Shown: positions 48,068 to 61,303, numbered from the stretch's first letter. The stretch: 64,000 nt of DNA from Sorex araneus (GCF_027595985.1 NC_073303.1:329653679-329717678), one strand, 5' to 3'. Program-made: numbers and translations. Notes: generated by a model from the letters alone, not told the origin.

Positions 48068-48386
48068 AACCAAACCTAATAAATTAACATGGTAGACTTG
48101 CTGCAATCAAGTCATATGGAATCAGAATCCCACAAATTTACTCACTTGAGAAACTATGTTTATATCCTAAAATGTGATTTCTGTACTAATTTATGCTGCT
48201 GTTTTAATGTAATTGGTCTTATATAACCAAAGGTTAAAGCATAATATAAAATAGGTAATATTGAGTTTGGATCATTGCATCTTTCTGAAAAGTTAATCAA
48301 TTAGGTACTTCAGACCTTTCTTTCAACACCGGCCATGTTTTAATATACATATGACCAACCAATCACCAGGAAAATTTAGGAGTTGG

Positions 48387-48557
48387 GGTTGGAACAATAG
48401 CACAGTGGCTAGGGCGTTTGTCTTGCAGGCAGCCGATCCAGGTTCAATTCCCAGCATCCCATATGGTCCCCCAAGCACTCCCAGGAATAATTCCTGAGTG
48501 CAGAGTCAGGAGTAACCTCTGAGCATCGCTAAGTGTGACCCAAAAAAGAAAAAAAAA
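48387..48557 (+). mobile_element. SINE with target-site duplication
   Basis: GGGTTGGAACAATAGCACAG; AAAATTTAGGAGTT on both sides. Confidence 0.9.
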
Positions 48558-48649
48558 ATTTAGGAGTTAATTCAACGCTAATAAAATGCACTTTGGAGTT
48601 TCTTTGAGGAATGGCGGCGAGGGGGGCGGGGGCGGGCACGCGGCAGAAA

Positions 48650-48808
48650 CAAACCTAACTGTACTTAGAGTCACTCATGGCTCTGAGCTCAGGGATCACT
48701 CCAGGACTGTGCTGTGGGGACCATAATGAAGTGCTGGAGATTGAACCCAGGTTAGTTGCATGCATGGAAAACAAGCACCTTGCCCACTGTACTCTCACTC
48801 TAGTCCCA
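48650..48808 (-). mobile_element. Diverged SINE close to TGIF1 3' end
   Basis: CTAACTGTACTTAGAGTCACTC to ACTCTCACTCTAGTCCC. Confidence 0.65.
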
Positions 48809-49039
48809 TAAAATGCAGTTTAAGAAAAGACTGAAGGGTCTGTCATGCCTCCCATCAGGAGTAAATATCACACATCCTGTTTATACAAACTGGCTTATTC
48901 TCCATGATTCTTCAAAGAACTAGTGACACCCCCCACCAAGTCACACCCCGCCCACCCCTACTTCCTGCACACAGGGGTGCTATATTCCTATTCACTGTAA
49001 GAAGTGTTACCCTCAACAAAATACTCTGCATTACTGTAA

Positions 49040-49500
49040 TTTTTAAAGAAAATACTTTATTATGTCGTGAAAAAAGACATCATAAATCAACTAGATTCAT
49101 ACTTGCTTGAAAAAAAAAGGGGAAATTATTAGACAATGGGCATCCTGTTCCACATGGGAATGAGAAGATGCTATAGGTTCTCTATGTATTGCACAGTCTG
49201 AAAAACCAACCAAAACAGGGGAGGAGGAAAAAAAAAAAATCACATGATCTTGGGAACCATCTCACATTATGAATAATCTACCAAGAAACATAAAAAAAAG
49301 AAAACCCTTGTTTCTACAGTAGCTTTTGAGTTATAGTTCTTGGAATGACTGTATTCCATTGAAGACATTTCAGTAACAGGAAGCTTCACTTTAGCAATCC
49401 CATGTGCAAATATTAATACAAAAATATATAAAATAATGCAATTCATCTCTTGCCATCACCCCGGCAATCATGTTTGATAACTGTTTTGCTTGAAAAAGGG
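49040..49500 (-). other. TGIF1: TGIF1 3' UTR
   Basis: About 460 AT-rich bases follow the stop codon and run to the poly(A) signal. They contain several A/T-rich stretches on the - strand and no SINE. Their extent is set by the stop codon and the AATAAA below. Confidence 0.8.
49056..49061 (-). terminator. TGIF1: TGIF1 poly(A) signal
   Basis: TTTATT on the + strand is AATAAA on the - strand (context CATAATAAAGTATTTTC). A GT-rich stretch (TTTTGTTGAGGG) follows about 40 bases downstream. It is the only canonical signal found soon after the TGIF1 stop codon. Confidence 0.75.
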
Positions 49501-51263
<1,763 letters not shown>

Positions 51264-51804
51264 TCAACATTTTTTATACGAAGCATTTTCTACAAAGCAC
51301 ATTCCTTTTCACTAGTTCCAAAGTAACTTTTTTTAATCGTGAGCTAGGAAAACAGCCAGCCTTTTCTGTCCTGAAATACCAGAGCACTTGTTAGACTCTC
51401 AATTTTCGGATGTCCACTCTTAGCCAACTCCCTAAAGAAATGAACAACTCACATTTTTCATGGAAGCTCAAAATGTCTCCCAGCTCAAGAGAAAGCTTGC
51501 AACACTCAAGGTGAGGAGCTTGTCACAGGTTACAAGGGTAGAAAGTTTAATACCCTCATTTTTAAAGGTCATTAACCAACTAGAAAAACAATTTAATAAC
51601 TACCCTAATGTCCATATTAAGTTTTAAGCGCTTTTCTTACACCTTCACTAAAGTTTTGAAATGATTCATATGTTCATCCAGATGAGAGAAAAATTACACA
51701 ACTAAATCAAGCCATTATTCTAAAGATAAAATGCATGTCAAACTTTTCCTGTCAATTCCATTACTCCTATCAAATTCACTGCATTTATTCAGAATTAGTC
51801 ACTT

Positions 51805-51910
51805 TTGGGGTGGGGAGGGTGGATTTTGAGCCACACCTGGTGGTACTGGGTTACTCCAGCTCCGTACTAAGGGCCTTCTACATGCAAACCATGTGCTCAG
51901 CCCTTTCAGT
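51805..51910 (-). mobile_element. Old SINE remnant in TGIF1 intron 1
   Basis: GAGCCACACCTGGTGGTACT and ATGCAAACCATGTGCTCAGC. It is the last SINE before an 8.5-kb SINE-free block. Confidence 0.6.
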
Positions 51911-52680
51911 TCCCTGCAGTTGGAGACACTTAAACTTAAAAAGGGATCAACTAGTCACAATGGTTGATCTAATCATTAAAAGAAAAGATGCTTAATGCTG
52001 AAAAAAAAACAAGAAATTTTATGAATTCCCACTGCAGTTTCACCCAACCCAGATCTAGCAAATACAGCAAGTAAATCCTAAACTGTTACATGACAAAGAA
52101 AACTGAATATGCAGCCCCTGGAGGAACTCCCTAATCCCACCAGAAGTTTGAGGAATTTACAAGCCACAGAGAATCTTTAAATCACAAATAGACAGCATTC
52201 AAAAAAAATTAAAACCTGGCCCAGACAGGCATTTAAACATCATTTTGAACTTAAAAAAAATTTTTGAATAACAAATGCTACTTATTTATTAGCTTGCTCC
52301 CCTTTCAAAACTACAAATGGCAAGTATAACTAAAGAAATGTAGTCTTTTTAGAAGACACTCTAAAATTTAAAAATAAGCACTTTACAAACTATAGAATGC
52401 TTAGTAACCACAGTATTTCTATATTAAGGGAATTCAAACTGATACAAAAGTTAAATTAAGCATGCACTCAGCTTTGACTAAATCCTGATTTAGCTTGATT
52501 GGAAATAGAGAAAAACGATGCAATTAATTTTTAATGATTTCCTTAAAAATCCTTTCAAAGCACTTTAACACAAGCACTTAAACACAATGAAACTCAAAAA
52601 GCCACTCAGATCTAAGACTTGAGATAACCGGCCAGTTAATTGTGTATGACTTTACTAGGTGACACACTTTTAGTTTTGGA

Positions 52681-52700
52681 CTGCAGGGGGCAGAAGGTGG
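52681..52700 (+). promoter_or_regulatory. CTCF-like motif in TGIF1 intron 1
   Basis: CTGCAGGGGGCAGAAGGTGG contains the CAGGGGGCAG core typical of CTCF sites, in an otherwise AT-rich intron. This is a match by eye only. Confidence 0.35.
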
Positions 52701-54656
52701 AGACTAGAGTGTCAGTTGAAAGCGCAGAGCCTTCCAAAGACAAAGTAAAGCAAGTTCTAACAATAGAGGATGATCTTGCAAATTCACTTGAGCTCAAAGC
52801 GGAAGAAACGGTCACCGGTCATCAATAAACCATACAATAATCCTGAATTTGAACTGCCAGGTATTTGATGTTTCCCTTCCTGGAAAACTTCATTAAACTT
52901 ACAAAAAAAAAATTAAACTAGGTCCATTTAAAACTGAAACTGCTTTCACTGTGGAGAAAATGAGAAACAAAAAGTACACGCTGAAATGTAGGTAATGGGT
53001 AAAGAGCTATTAATAAAAAATACTATAAGTGAGTTCCTGTTTTACATTTACCCTGATAATCAAAGAAATCTGACTTTAAAAATCTGTCAATTGGATAAGC
53101 TTTAAGCAAGTCTGAATTAAGTAGTGTGTTTAAACTCTTTAATGTCTAAAAAGCTTCTTCAAGGCTATATTATTCCCTCCCCTTTCTTAATTTAGAAAAG
53201 TGAAAATTTGCACATTCAACGGTGAATTCGTCACTGTAAATTGATAATAGAGTTTGAGACAACAACAACAAAAAAGAACCCGGAAGCCTGCCCTTTGATC
53301 TGCTTACTTAGTCTGACAAGAAGCCTGATTTTTTAAGAATAGGTTAGTGACACACAAAAGCAGATTTCAGTTAAGCAACACCAAATTACAAAGCGACTTG
53401 ACTCTGTTCTCAGTTCATTTAAATAAATGAATGCCAGGCCACTGGACCTCTTGACAAATATTTCCAATATGATCACAAAAGCTGAAGTAACAGGAAGTTA
53501 AGACTTCAGTTCTCTGGCTACACCAGCTGATATTTCACTGCAAACCACGTTTGCTGCTGTCAGGGCTGTTTTCATTAAAACTCGCTTGGGATTGTGGCTC
53601 AACTTGGAAAAACAAAAGACTTTTCCACGTTACTCATTTCCTATTGTAACAGAGCTTTTGAAAAGTTTCCCGGTTAACGACTTGTTTCCAAACGTTCTGC
53701 TTTGCTTACGCTTTAAAAAAAAAATGTGGTGGGGGAAGGGGAGGCGGAGATCACCAGCCTCTCACTCGCATTCACATACAAGGACATGATGGGGAAAGCC
53801 GTTTAGCTCTACGGCTCTCCAAGCAACTTTTTCCTGACAGGGAACTGCGGGGGGGAGGGGGGAGGGGATGGGGTCGGCGGTTAAGAGGTGCCGGGGTTAG
53901 ACTGGAGACAGTCAAGGCCAGAGAGATGGAACTTGTCGGAATTTTTAAAAAGTCTAGAAGCGGCTAATAAGGAGATGGGGGGCGGGGGGGATCGCCGAGA
54001 GGGCCGAGACACAAAGAGTTGCAAGCCTCGAAGTTTCTCGAGCAGAAGTTCTCATTACGGGACGATTCCTGCCTCCATCCCAGGCTCCAACGGCTTCGCC
54101 CCCCCACCCCCCTCCCGAGGAATTCGAGGCCGGGCAGCCCAGCGCAGAAAGGAGGCTTTCCTCGGCGAATCCTCTTTCCGCAGCTTTTGAAGCCCCCTGG
54201 GCCACTTTCGGGGGGAGCACTCGCGGCTTTCTCGGTGGGGGCTGCTCTCCAGCAGCCCTTTAAAGCCCGGCTGGGCCAGCGAGCTGAAGGCGGTTTCTCG
54301 TTTTCCAAAAAACGAGAAACTACCCGACTTTCCCGAAACAGGCCGGGGCCCCGTCCGGCAGGTCTGGCGCGTCCCCGGCCCCCGGCCCAGGTCGCCGGGA
54401 GAGGGAGGAGCGAGCCCAGGAGCTTTTGTTCTGGCGAGTTCCCCAGCCCCGACAGCACTCGGCCCCCCTCGGCCGGCAGCGCGCCCGGCCCGACGGCTTT
54501 CGAGAGTTTCCGATGACACGAAACGAGAAGCCAGGTGGAGCGTCCCGGGCTTCCGAGGGGCCCGCCCGCCACCCCCCGAGGATTCGCCCGGCCGGCCTCC
54601 AGGGGCAGGGGAAAGCCCGGGTCGCCGGCACCGCCGCGTTCCCCCCACCCCGTCAC

Positions 54657-54672
54657 CTTTCGTCGTGGCCAT
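54657..54672 (-). CDS. TGIF1: Candidate alternative TGIF1 first coding exon (M-A-T-T-K)
   Basis: On the - strand ATG GCC ACG ACG AAA G is followed by GTGACG. It is 16 bases and leaves the same phase as the M-K-S-K-K exon, so joining to exon 2 would give [19 protein letters not shown] in frame, again 272 residues. It lies in the same CpG island, 1.8 kb closer to exon 2. TGIF1 is known to use several first exons with different N-termini. The donor (GTGACG) is weaker than that of the main exon. The phase match is seen; use in transcripts is inferred. Confidence 0.4.
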
Positions 54673-55446
54673 GGGCCGGCGCTCGGCAGCAGGACCCGCA
54701 GCGACCGGCGGCTCCCTGCCGCGTTCCTGGGCGGGCGGGCGGGCGGAGGTGGAGAGTCAAGGGGGGCTGAGGGGAGGGACGGACCCGGCCCGGGCTGGGG
54801 GAGCCCGGGGGCGGAGCGAGGGGCCACCGGTGGGGGGGAGGGGGCGGACAAGGGGACCCGGGACGGTCCCCCAGAACCGGGGGGGCACCCCGAGAAGCTA
54901 ACCCACGCTCCCACCCGCGCCCTAACAATGGGGGGAGCCCGCACCCCTCCCCGCCGGCGGAAGACGCCCGGCTCGCCGAACCCCTCGAAACACCAACTTG
55001 CCAACCGAACCCCTCCGGTTCCCCCCCGTGAGAACGCCCCGCCGGGGGAGACCCCGGACCTGTCACTCCCGCGGCCCTCGGCCCCGCGCGCGGCTCGGCA
55101 GAGCCCGGCCCCAGGGCCACCCCTCGAAGCCCCCCAACGTTCTCACTCGGTCCCCCAGAGGGAGGCGACACGGGAGAGTTCGTGTTGCCACCAACTACGT
55201 CTATGCCCCACGGTTGGCACAGTTGGGTTTTTTGATTTTCTTTTTTCTTTTCTTTTTTTTTTTTTTTTACTCTGGTAGGCAAGCCGAGAGGCGAGACGCT
55301 CGGCGAGTTTCCAAGGCGGGCCCCGGAGCAAACGGACAGAACTCGGAGGATCAGGCGGCGCGGCGCGGCCCACGCCGACACCCGCCGTAACGGCGCTGCC
55401 GGCGCGCCTGCAAGAATGTGCAGTTACCGACGGGCCCGGCGCCGCG

Positions 55447-55456
55447 GCGCATGCGC
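55447..55456. promoter_or_regulatory. NRF1-type palindrome in TGIF1 promoter region
   Basis: GCGCATGCGC is the perfect palindromic NRF1 site. It is followed at once by GC boxes (CCCCGCCCCCGCG), a common arrangement in CpG-island promoters. It lies between the two candidate first exons. Confidence 0.55.
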
Positions 55457-56472
55457 GCCCCGCCCCCGCGCGCCCCCGCGCCACTAACTTCTGTTTTGAA
55501 CCACTCCACATAAATCACAACAGCAAAACCCACTCGCCTCCCCACGGAACGCTCGGGCCGGCCCCGGCACGGACGCAAAAGTTAACTTGACAAAGGGAGT
55601 TCACGCTCTTTGACCTTTCGTCGTGGGGCTTCCCCACCCACCCACCCCCTTCGGTGTATTTTGTTTTGAAACCAGACTGCCGGCAAGTTTTAGTCCTAGC
55701 ACTTCCAGAACGCCGCGTGGAAACAATGACAGGCCGATTCTTTTTTGCACTTCTCACAGCCTAGGGCTGCTTCGGCTACACGCCTGCCCGAAGCCGCAAA
55801 TCCCTTCCAAGCCTAACTCTTCATCTCTGCCCCCAAGTCATCGTGGGAAAACTTTTCGAGGCTGAGAAATTGGATCAACTTTGACTGCCCCCGGCGATCC
55901 ACACCCGACAGCCTCTGGGGGCCCAGGTCTCATTCCTTTGCCTGAAAGAGCCCGATCCCCACGGAAAAGCGTCTCCGCGCCTTGGTAGGGAGCGAGGTGG
56001 GACTTCCCCCCGCCCCCCCCAACAGTCCCAACTTTCAAACAAAAGGTACCCCCAGTCCCACGATCCGGTCGCCCCGGGTTCCGACACGGAAAAGTGGATC
56101 TCGGGGTCCACGAACTGGGTTCACATCCCTCCTGCCCACGAGGAAAAAGGGAGAAGCCACGCGGCGGCGCGGCGGCTAGTGGGGTGTCGGCCGAGACAAT
56201 GAAACTTGGGAGGCGCACAAACAAGGAGGCGAGTGTGTTTCTTGACAACGTGCCAGCAGCGTGGAGCGGCCCGTCTCCCCCACAACAGCCCCTCGTGTGG
56301 TGTCTGGAAAGAAAACAGCCACTGCCATGGCAGGCGCAGCGTCAACAAAGGGAACGGCCGCGGCTCCAGCCTGGGAGCCTCTGGAGGGGCGGAAAAGTCC
56401 CGCAAGTCCCTCCCGGCCCGAGCACGTTGTCCCCGGCCGGCGCCCGCGGCGCACACCCCCGCCCAGCCTTAC

Positions 56473-56488
56473 CTTTCTTGCTTTTCAT
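56473..56488 (-). CDS. TGIF1: TGIF1 coding exon 1 (M-K-S-K-K)
   Basis: ATG AAA AGC AAG AAA G, followed by the donor GTAAGG on the - strand. Sixteen coding bases leave one base that joins GT of exon 2 to make Gly6, giving [19 protein letters not shown]. With exons 2 and 3 the product is exactly 272 residues, the length of the main mammalian TGIF1 form. An in-frame TAG 24 bases upstream shows that translation cannot extend further 5' in this exon. It sits in a CpG island with no TATA box. Intron 1 is about 5.2 kb, intron 2 about 0.94 kb. Confidence 0.9.
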
Positions 56489-59116
56489 TCTGGAGCTCCG
56501 GGTCCCGCGCTAGCAGAGGCTGGGGGGGGAAGGGGGGGCGTCCCCTGGGGTCCGGAGTCGGGGACGGAGGGGACCGACGATCGTCCCCCTACCCGGGCGA
56601 CACTCCCGTAACTTGTAGGACGCGCTCCAGCCGTTATTGCTAAACAAGGTGCCCGGCACGCAGGCGCCCGCTCCCGGGATGGAATTCAAGTGACACTTGC
56701 GCTTCCTCCGGCCGGAATCGTCTGGCAAGCGGCCGGGGGCTCTCCCTCGCCCAACTGGCTCCCCTCCCCACCCTGCTCCTTTGTTCCCGGTTCCTGCTCG
56801 GCGCACCTCGGCGCTGTCAGTGCGAGGCGAGGAGGGAAGGTACAGGAGGTCCTGCCTCCGCCCCCAGCCGCCCGCCCCCAGCCGCCCGCCCCGCCGCTCT
56901 CCGCCCCTCCCCCGCACCTTCCCGGCGGGGAGGACAGTGCTCTCGCCGCTGTCTCCGGAGGACGGCCGGCCCGCCACCCGAGCCTTCCCGCCCGCTCCTG
57001 GGGACCGCGACCCCGGGCCGCGCGCCCCGGGGCTCCTCCCGCGGGCCTTCCTCTCCCCGGGTGGGCGCCCGTGCGTTGGGATCGGAAATGACAACAGATG
57101 GGGGGGGGGAGGGAGGACGGGGGGGGGCGCCGCCGCTCCTTGCCCCCAGGGAAGGGAAGGTTCCCCTCTCCTTTTTGACAGCTGCCCCAACTCCCGGATC
57201 CCGGCTGCAGCCGCCCGGGGAGGCGGCCGCGGGTGATTCAAGGGGCGGGGCGCCGTAGGAAAAGTATTTCCCGACAAGAACCAACTTCTTCCAGAACGCG
57301 CGGCTGCCATTAACACGCGGGCGCGTCGCGTCGCACCTTTCTTTACCCCGGGCCCTTCCTTCCACGGCGACGGTTGTGCAGGGGGTGGGGGGTGGGGGGG
57401 TCGGGGCTGAGGCACTGACACCCCGGGCGAATGTCTGTTTCCCCGGGCTAAAACTGCGAGTTCCGGACTGGATTGCAGAGCAGTTTCGAAATCTTACACG
57501 TAGCGGACAGACACTTGTCATGCTCACATGCTCTTTAAAAGTCCCTGCCTGGGGACGGCCGGGTAGCACCGCCCGCCCTCTGCGACTCGCCTGACACCTC
57601 ACCCCCGGGCCCGGGCAACGAAGGGAGAGACCTGTACAGCCGGGTTGTTGGTCTGCTTGGGTCAGCTGTCTCGAGGACCCCTTCCTCCCCAGCCGGCCGT
57701 TCAAACCAAAACTAGCCCTTAAGTCAGCCCATGTTCCTATCGATTGAGTTCGGTTGGGGGTTCGCAGGCCTGGGATCGGGGGTTCTTGATGATTCCATCT
57801 TTCTCAAAGCCGGGGCGCGCTGACCTAGAGGACGCATTGGCTATCCTCTAGGTCTAAGCTTTCCCGAGTGTCTGCCCCGCTGGTGAAGCCACCGAGCTGT
57901 CATCAGCCACACTTAAAAACAAACAAAACTTAAATAAGCCCGGTGGAGGCGTCAGCGCCAGAGTCTGTCGCGGGCTTGGGCTCTGCCCTGTGCTGGTTCC
58001 GTTCCGTAACCTCGGTGGAGAAACCCGGCCGAAGCTCCGTGGAAATGAAGTTAAACCCGAGGAGGGCTCGGGCGGCCAAACGATGACTAACTCGACTCTG
58101 GAACCTCCGTTTCAGAATTACGCCGAAAATTAAAGCCAGCCTCCCACCCACTCACCCAGCCTTTCTAAAAAGACAGCGCCGCCTGCAGAGTGAATCAAGG
58201 CCAGAGTTTATAAAGCTTGGGTGGTTTCGTCAATTACAGGACTGAGAATGAATAAACAAGAGCAAAGGCGTCGGTCTGAACGCAGCAATCCTGGGGGCCG
58301 GGGTTTGGGGTTTTGTTTTTTTTCCTTCTGTGGTCGGCACCTCTGAGAACACACCTCTCCAGCGGCAAAAGAGAAGAAACCTAGTCCTGGGGGCTGGGCT
58401 GGGGGAGGCCCACCAGCCTGGAAGGTACCCTGCAGCTTGCTGGAGCGCAGTTCCTTCCCCCGGCCTGGCTGGAGATGAATCAGCTGCTGCGCCCGAGTGC
58501 AGGACAGATGTGGGGCGGGGAGGAGGGGGGGCCGCCTGTTGGAGGCCGCTCAGACCTTACATTTGAAGGGTTGTTTGTTGCTGGGATTGGTGGCTCAGAA
58601 CCGTTGGAGAACGGGAGAGGAGGGAGGAGAGACGCAGGGAGGTGGAGCCGGGGGCCGGCCGTCGCCGCGACTCGCCAGTCTGAGTGGCAGGAGCCTCGTC
58701 TGCACCCGGGAGGTTACTGGGGAGACGCTTTGTTTGCTAACTTCGAAAGCGGCTTCGGCTGCCTCGGCGCTTTCGACGCCAGTCCACAAAACACGCCTTT
58801 GGGACGCCTTAACCCTCCCCCTGCCCGCTATCAGCCGCTCGGGACAAAAATGTTTCCTTCTTCCGCGTGGTTATCCTTGGCCACGCGGTGGCTCTCATTA
58901 TGTACACAAAGGTATCCTTTTCTTCGTCTAAGTGAACTTGGCCAGTGATTGCGATTCTCAGGCAACCAACCGGGATGGAAACCGAGAGTCGAAGCGGGTT
59001 TATAGCTAGGAAACAAACTTTCAGGGAGAGGGAGGTGGAGCACAGAGAAAGGCCTCTTTCAAACGGAGGGGGAGGGGGCAAAGTCTAACTTTAAGCTCGC
59101 AGCAATCAATAAGCTT

Positions 59117-59127
59117 GATTGGCCAAT
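59117..59127. promoter_or_regulatory. Overlapping ATTGG/CCAAT pair
   Basis: GATTGGCCAAT combines an inverted and a direct CCAAT box, the NF-Y core, next to an inverted repeat CAATCAA...TTGATTG (59103-59121). It is 2.6 kb upstream of TGIF1 exon 1, at the outer edge of the CpG-rich shoulder. It may mark a distal TGIF1 start or a divergent start; no transcript is shown. Confidence 0.35.
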
Positions 59128-60434
59128 GCTCCCTTTCCAGGCTGCGGCGAACCATATCGAAGCTGTAATCAGAGCTGGGGAGATGCTCGCTCCGAGAAGG
59201 AACAGCATAATTGTGAGATGCCTCCCCAGGTGGGAACGGAGGCCTCCGCCCAAGTCGCGTCTGAGCCCAAATTCCACGGGACCTTTGAATTGTTGATGCG
59301 TTCTGGGAAGAAGGTGCCCGGAGTGTGTGTAACTTAGGCGAGGAAAACCACCTTCAAGAGGGGGGCTCCAAGCCCCGGCGGCTGCTTAGGAGACTATTTG
59401 TTTATTTGCTTTGCTCGGGGTGGAAAAACAAGTTTCGGTTCTGCCTCTGTGGGACCCTTAATGACCCAGGCAGGGTTTTTCTGGGATGGGTTGATTTAAA
59501 ATTGGACAGCCCACAATTTAAGCTTCAGTAAAGTTTGTTTACTTTCTAAAGATGAGGGGGAGGGGAAATGGGGGGCTAGGAGCCCCTGCTTTAGGCTTTG
59601 GGCTTAAACCCTACGTCTCCTCCATATAAAGCCTGCCCTCGGCTCATGATTTACAATTTTCCCCAGTTCTAATAAAAATAATAAATATTGTAGATTCACA
59701 TTTGCTCTATATTAGCTCGATTCAGCAAATAAAATTATGTTGGAAAATTGCGTGAATAAACGCGAAATAAAGCATTGTTCTTGAAAGCAAGGCTGATTGC
59801 GTTTTTCACTATTTTTTCCCCCTGGAAGCACACTTAGTTCCTTTCATTTGGTATCTTAGCATCTGAGGCTGCTTCAAGGACAAAAAGAGTGAGTTACTTT
59901 TCACAGCCTGGGAACTCTTCAAAGGCAAAAGCTCAACTGGAGGCTTAGGAAGGCGACTAAACCAGAAGTGTGTCTCAGTGCACGCATTGATTAATCCCAA
60001 TTAATGGCAGCGTCCTAGGTGGAGAAATGGCACAATCATTGAATCCCCTTTTGCTGTTAGTCTCATAGGAAGGATATTTTTGTGAAATATGCAAACTTCT
60101 GGGCCCCCTGCACAAGAAGTTCTGCAGGAGTTTGTTTCTATAGTACCTTTACATCCCGGTTCTGAGAGCGCGGGGCTGCTGAAGCCCTGGGTGTTGTCTT
60201 TTCCAGGGCCTTGGAGCTGGGCTATAACCATCTTTTAGCAATTTTATCAACCCTATAAAGATTATTCTCCTCTTAGTTAATTGAATCGTGTCTAGTTTTT
60301 TAAATCATTTTTCTTCTGTCCTGCACTTCCCAATCCTTCCTCATTTGTCTTTTCCTAGGGGAAGTTTGAAACATGGAGACAAAGCAAAAAAAAAAAAATG
60401 TTGCTGTTGAGCATAGCTTTTCACTCCTTTTAGT

Positions 60435-60655
60435 TTGGGGGGGGGTTGATGGGAAGGCCACACACTCCCACACACACTCCCTGGTGTGCAAGGGTTCCTT
60501 CTGGCTCTGCACCCTGGCAGGGCTCCAGGACCATATAGAGTGCTGGGGATTTAACCAGGGTTAGAAATTGAACCCTGGTCAGCGACATGCAAGAAAAATA
60601 ATAAACTCCTCACTCATCCAAACATCAGCGACATGCAAGGCAAGCACCAACTCCC
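60435..60655 (-). mobile_element. Old SINE with an internal local duplication
   Basis: GGAAGGCCACACACTCCCAC to GCAAGGCAAGCACC. TCAGCGACATGCAAG occurs twice (60579-60593, 60625-60639) around A-rich filler, and AACCAGGGTT/AACCCTGG words repeat before it. Confidence 0.7.
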
Positions 60656-61157
60656 TTTATTTTAACAATATCTGATATTCAGACTAGTGAGAAGATTATT
60701 ATTATTTTTTAATGTCAAGGTAATGTAAATTCCATATTCAAGTGTAATGAAACTAACATTTGTACAACTAAGCATTAGGCAGAGATTGTGTGACTCTAAA
60801 TGAACTGTGCGATTTTCTTCATGGACGTGTCTGAGGCTGGGAAGGTGGCATAAGGTTGAGACTTACTGCCTGGATGTCTAGAACATGGGGGCTCTCTCCG
60901 AAATCTCTGCTCTAAACACCTTTCTTTAGTTTTTTAAGGAGTCTTCCAACCTACCTGTTCTTTGTGCCTTTCTCCTTATTTATTTTCTTCCTACAAAAAA
61001 ACAAAAGGGACTGTTCTCAAAAAATTCCAAGAAAGAAAAGTAAAAGTATACAAAGTAAAATGTGAGAGACCCCATAATTGTGCCCTTCACTTTCTACACG
61101 TACAAGTATTTTTTTTCATTGTTGTTTTACAGTCTCCTCTGCCTGGGATAGCCTCTC

Positions 61158-61303
61158 TGTCTTTCTCTGTTCTCTCTATCTCTCTGTCTCTTTCTCTGTC
61201 TCTCTCTGTCTCTCTCCATCTCTGTCTCTGTCTTTCTATGTCTGTCTGTCTCTGTCTCTCTGTCTCTCTGTCTCTCTGTCTCTCTCTCTCTCTCACTCTC
61301 TCC
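61158..61303. repeat. (TCTG/TCTC)n pyrimidine repeat
   Basis: About 145 bases of CTGTCTCT-type units. Apparent Ser/Leu-rich reading frames here are artefacts of the repeat. Confidence 0.9.

Larger units (their letters stand above)
15793..49035. other. Convergent intergenic spacer between DLGAP1 and TGIF1
   Basis: About 33 kb without a recognisable gene. Most of it is SINE copies, L1-type 3' ends and low-complexity tracts, listed separately. Repeat-poor unique stretches remain at about 16.9-17.6, 20.5-21.2, 32.8-33.0, 39.2-41.1, 41.7-44.0 and 45.7-46.2 kb. An exon-like piece sits at 39274-39400. Confidence 0.85.
54050..57720. promoter_or_regulatory. TGIF1: TGIF1 CpG-island promoter region
   Basis: A 3.7-kb block of very high GC and CpG density surrounds TGIF1 exon 1 and the candidate alternative exon. 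It has GC boxes (CCCCGCCCCC) and no obvious TATA box. Its length and two spliceable ATG exons suggest several start sites. Long open readings here on both strands arise from stop-poor GC-rich sequence and are not called as genes. A CpG-rich shoulder continues to about 59.3 kb. Confidence 0.8.

Noticed and set aside
52640..52828. 62-codon reading in TGIF1 intron 1
   Set aside because: No family match, lies in a noncoding intron and overlaps a CTCF-like motif; a chance open frame is sufficient.
53964..55004. 346-codon open reading on the - strand in the TGIF1 CpG island
   Set aside because: GC-rich island sequence is poor in stop codons; long open readings appear in several frames on both strands here, with Pro/Gly/Arg-rich low-complexity text and no family. 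It overlaps the promoter and alternative exon.
56510..57704. 303- and 295-codon open readings upstream of TGIF1 exon 1
   Set aside because: Same compositional effect. An in-frame TAG just upstream of the exon 1 ATG prevents an extended TGIF1 N-terminus here, and none of the readings matches a known longer TGIF1 form.
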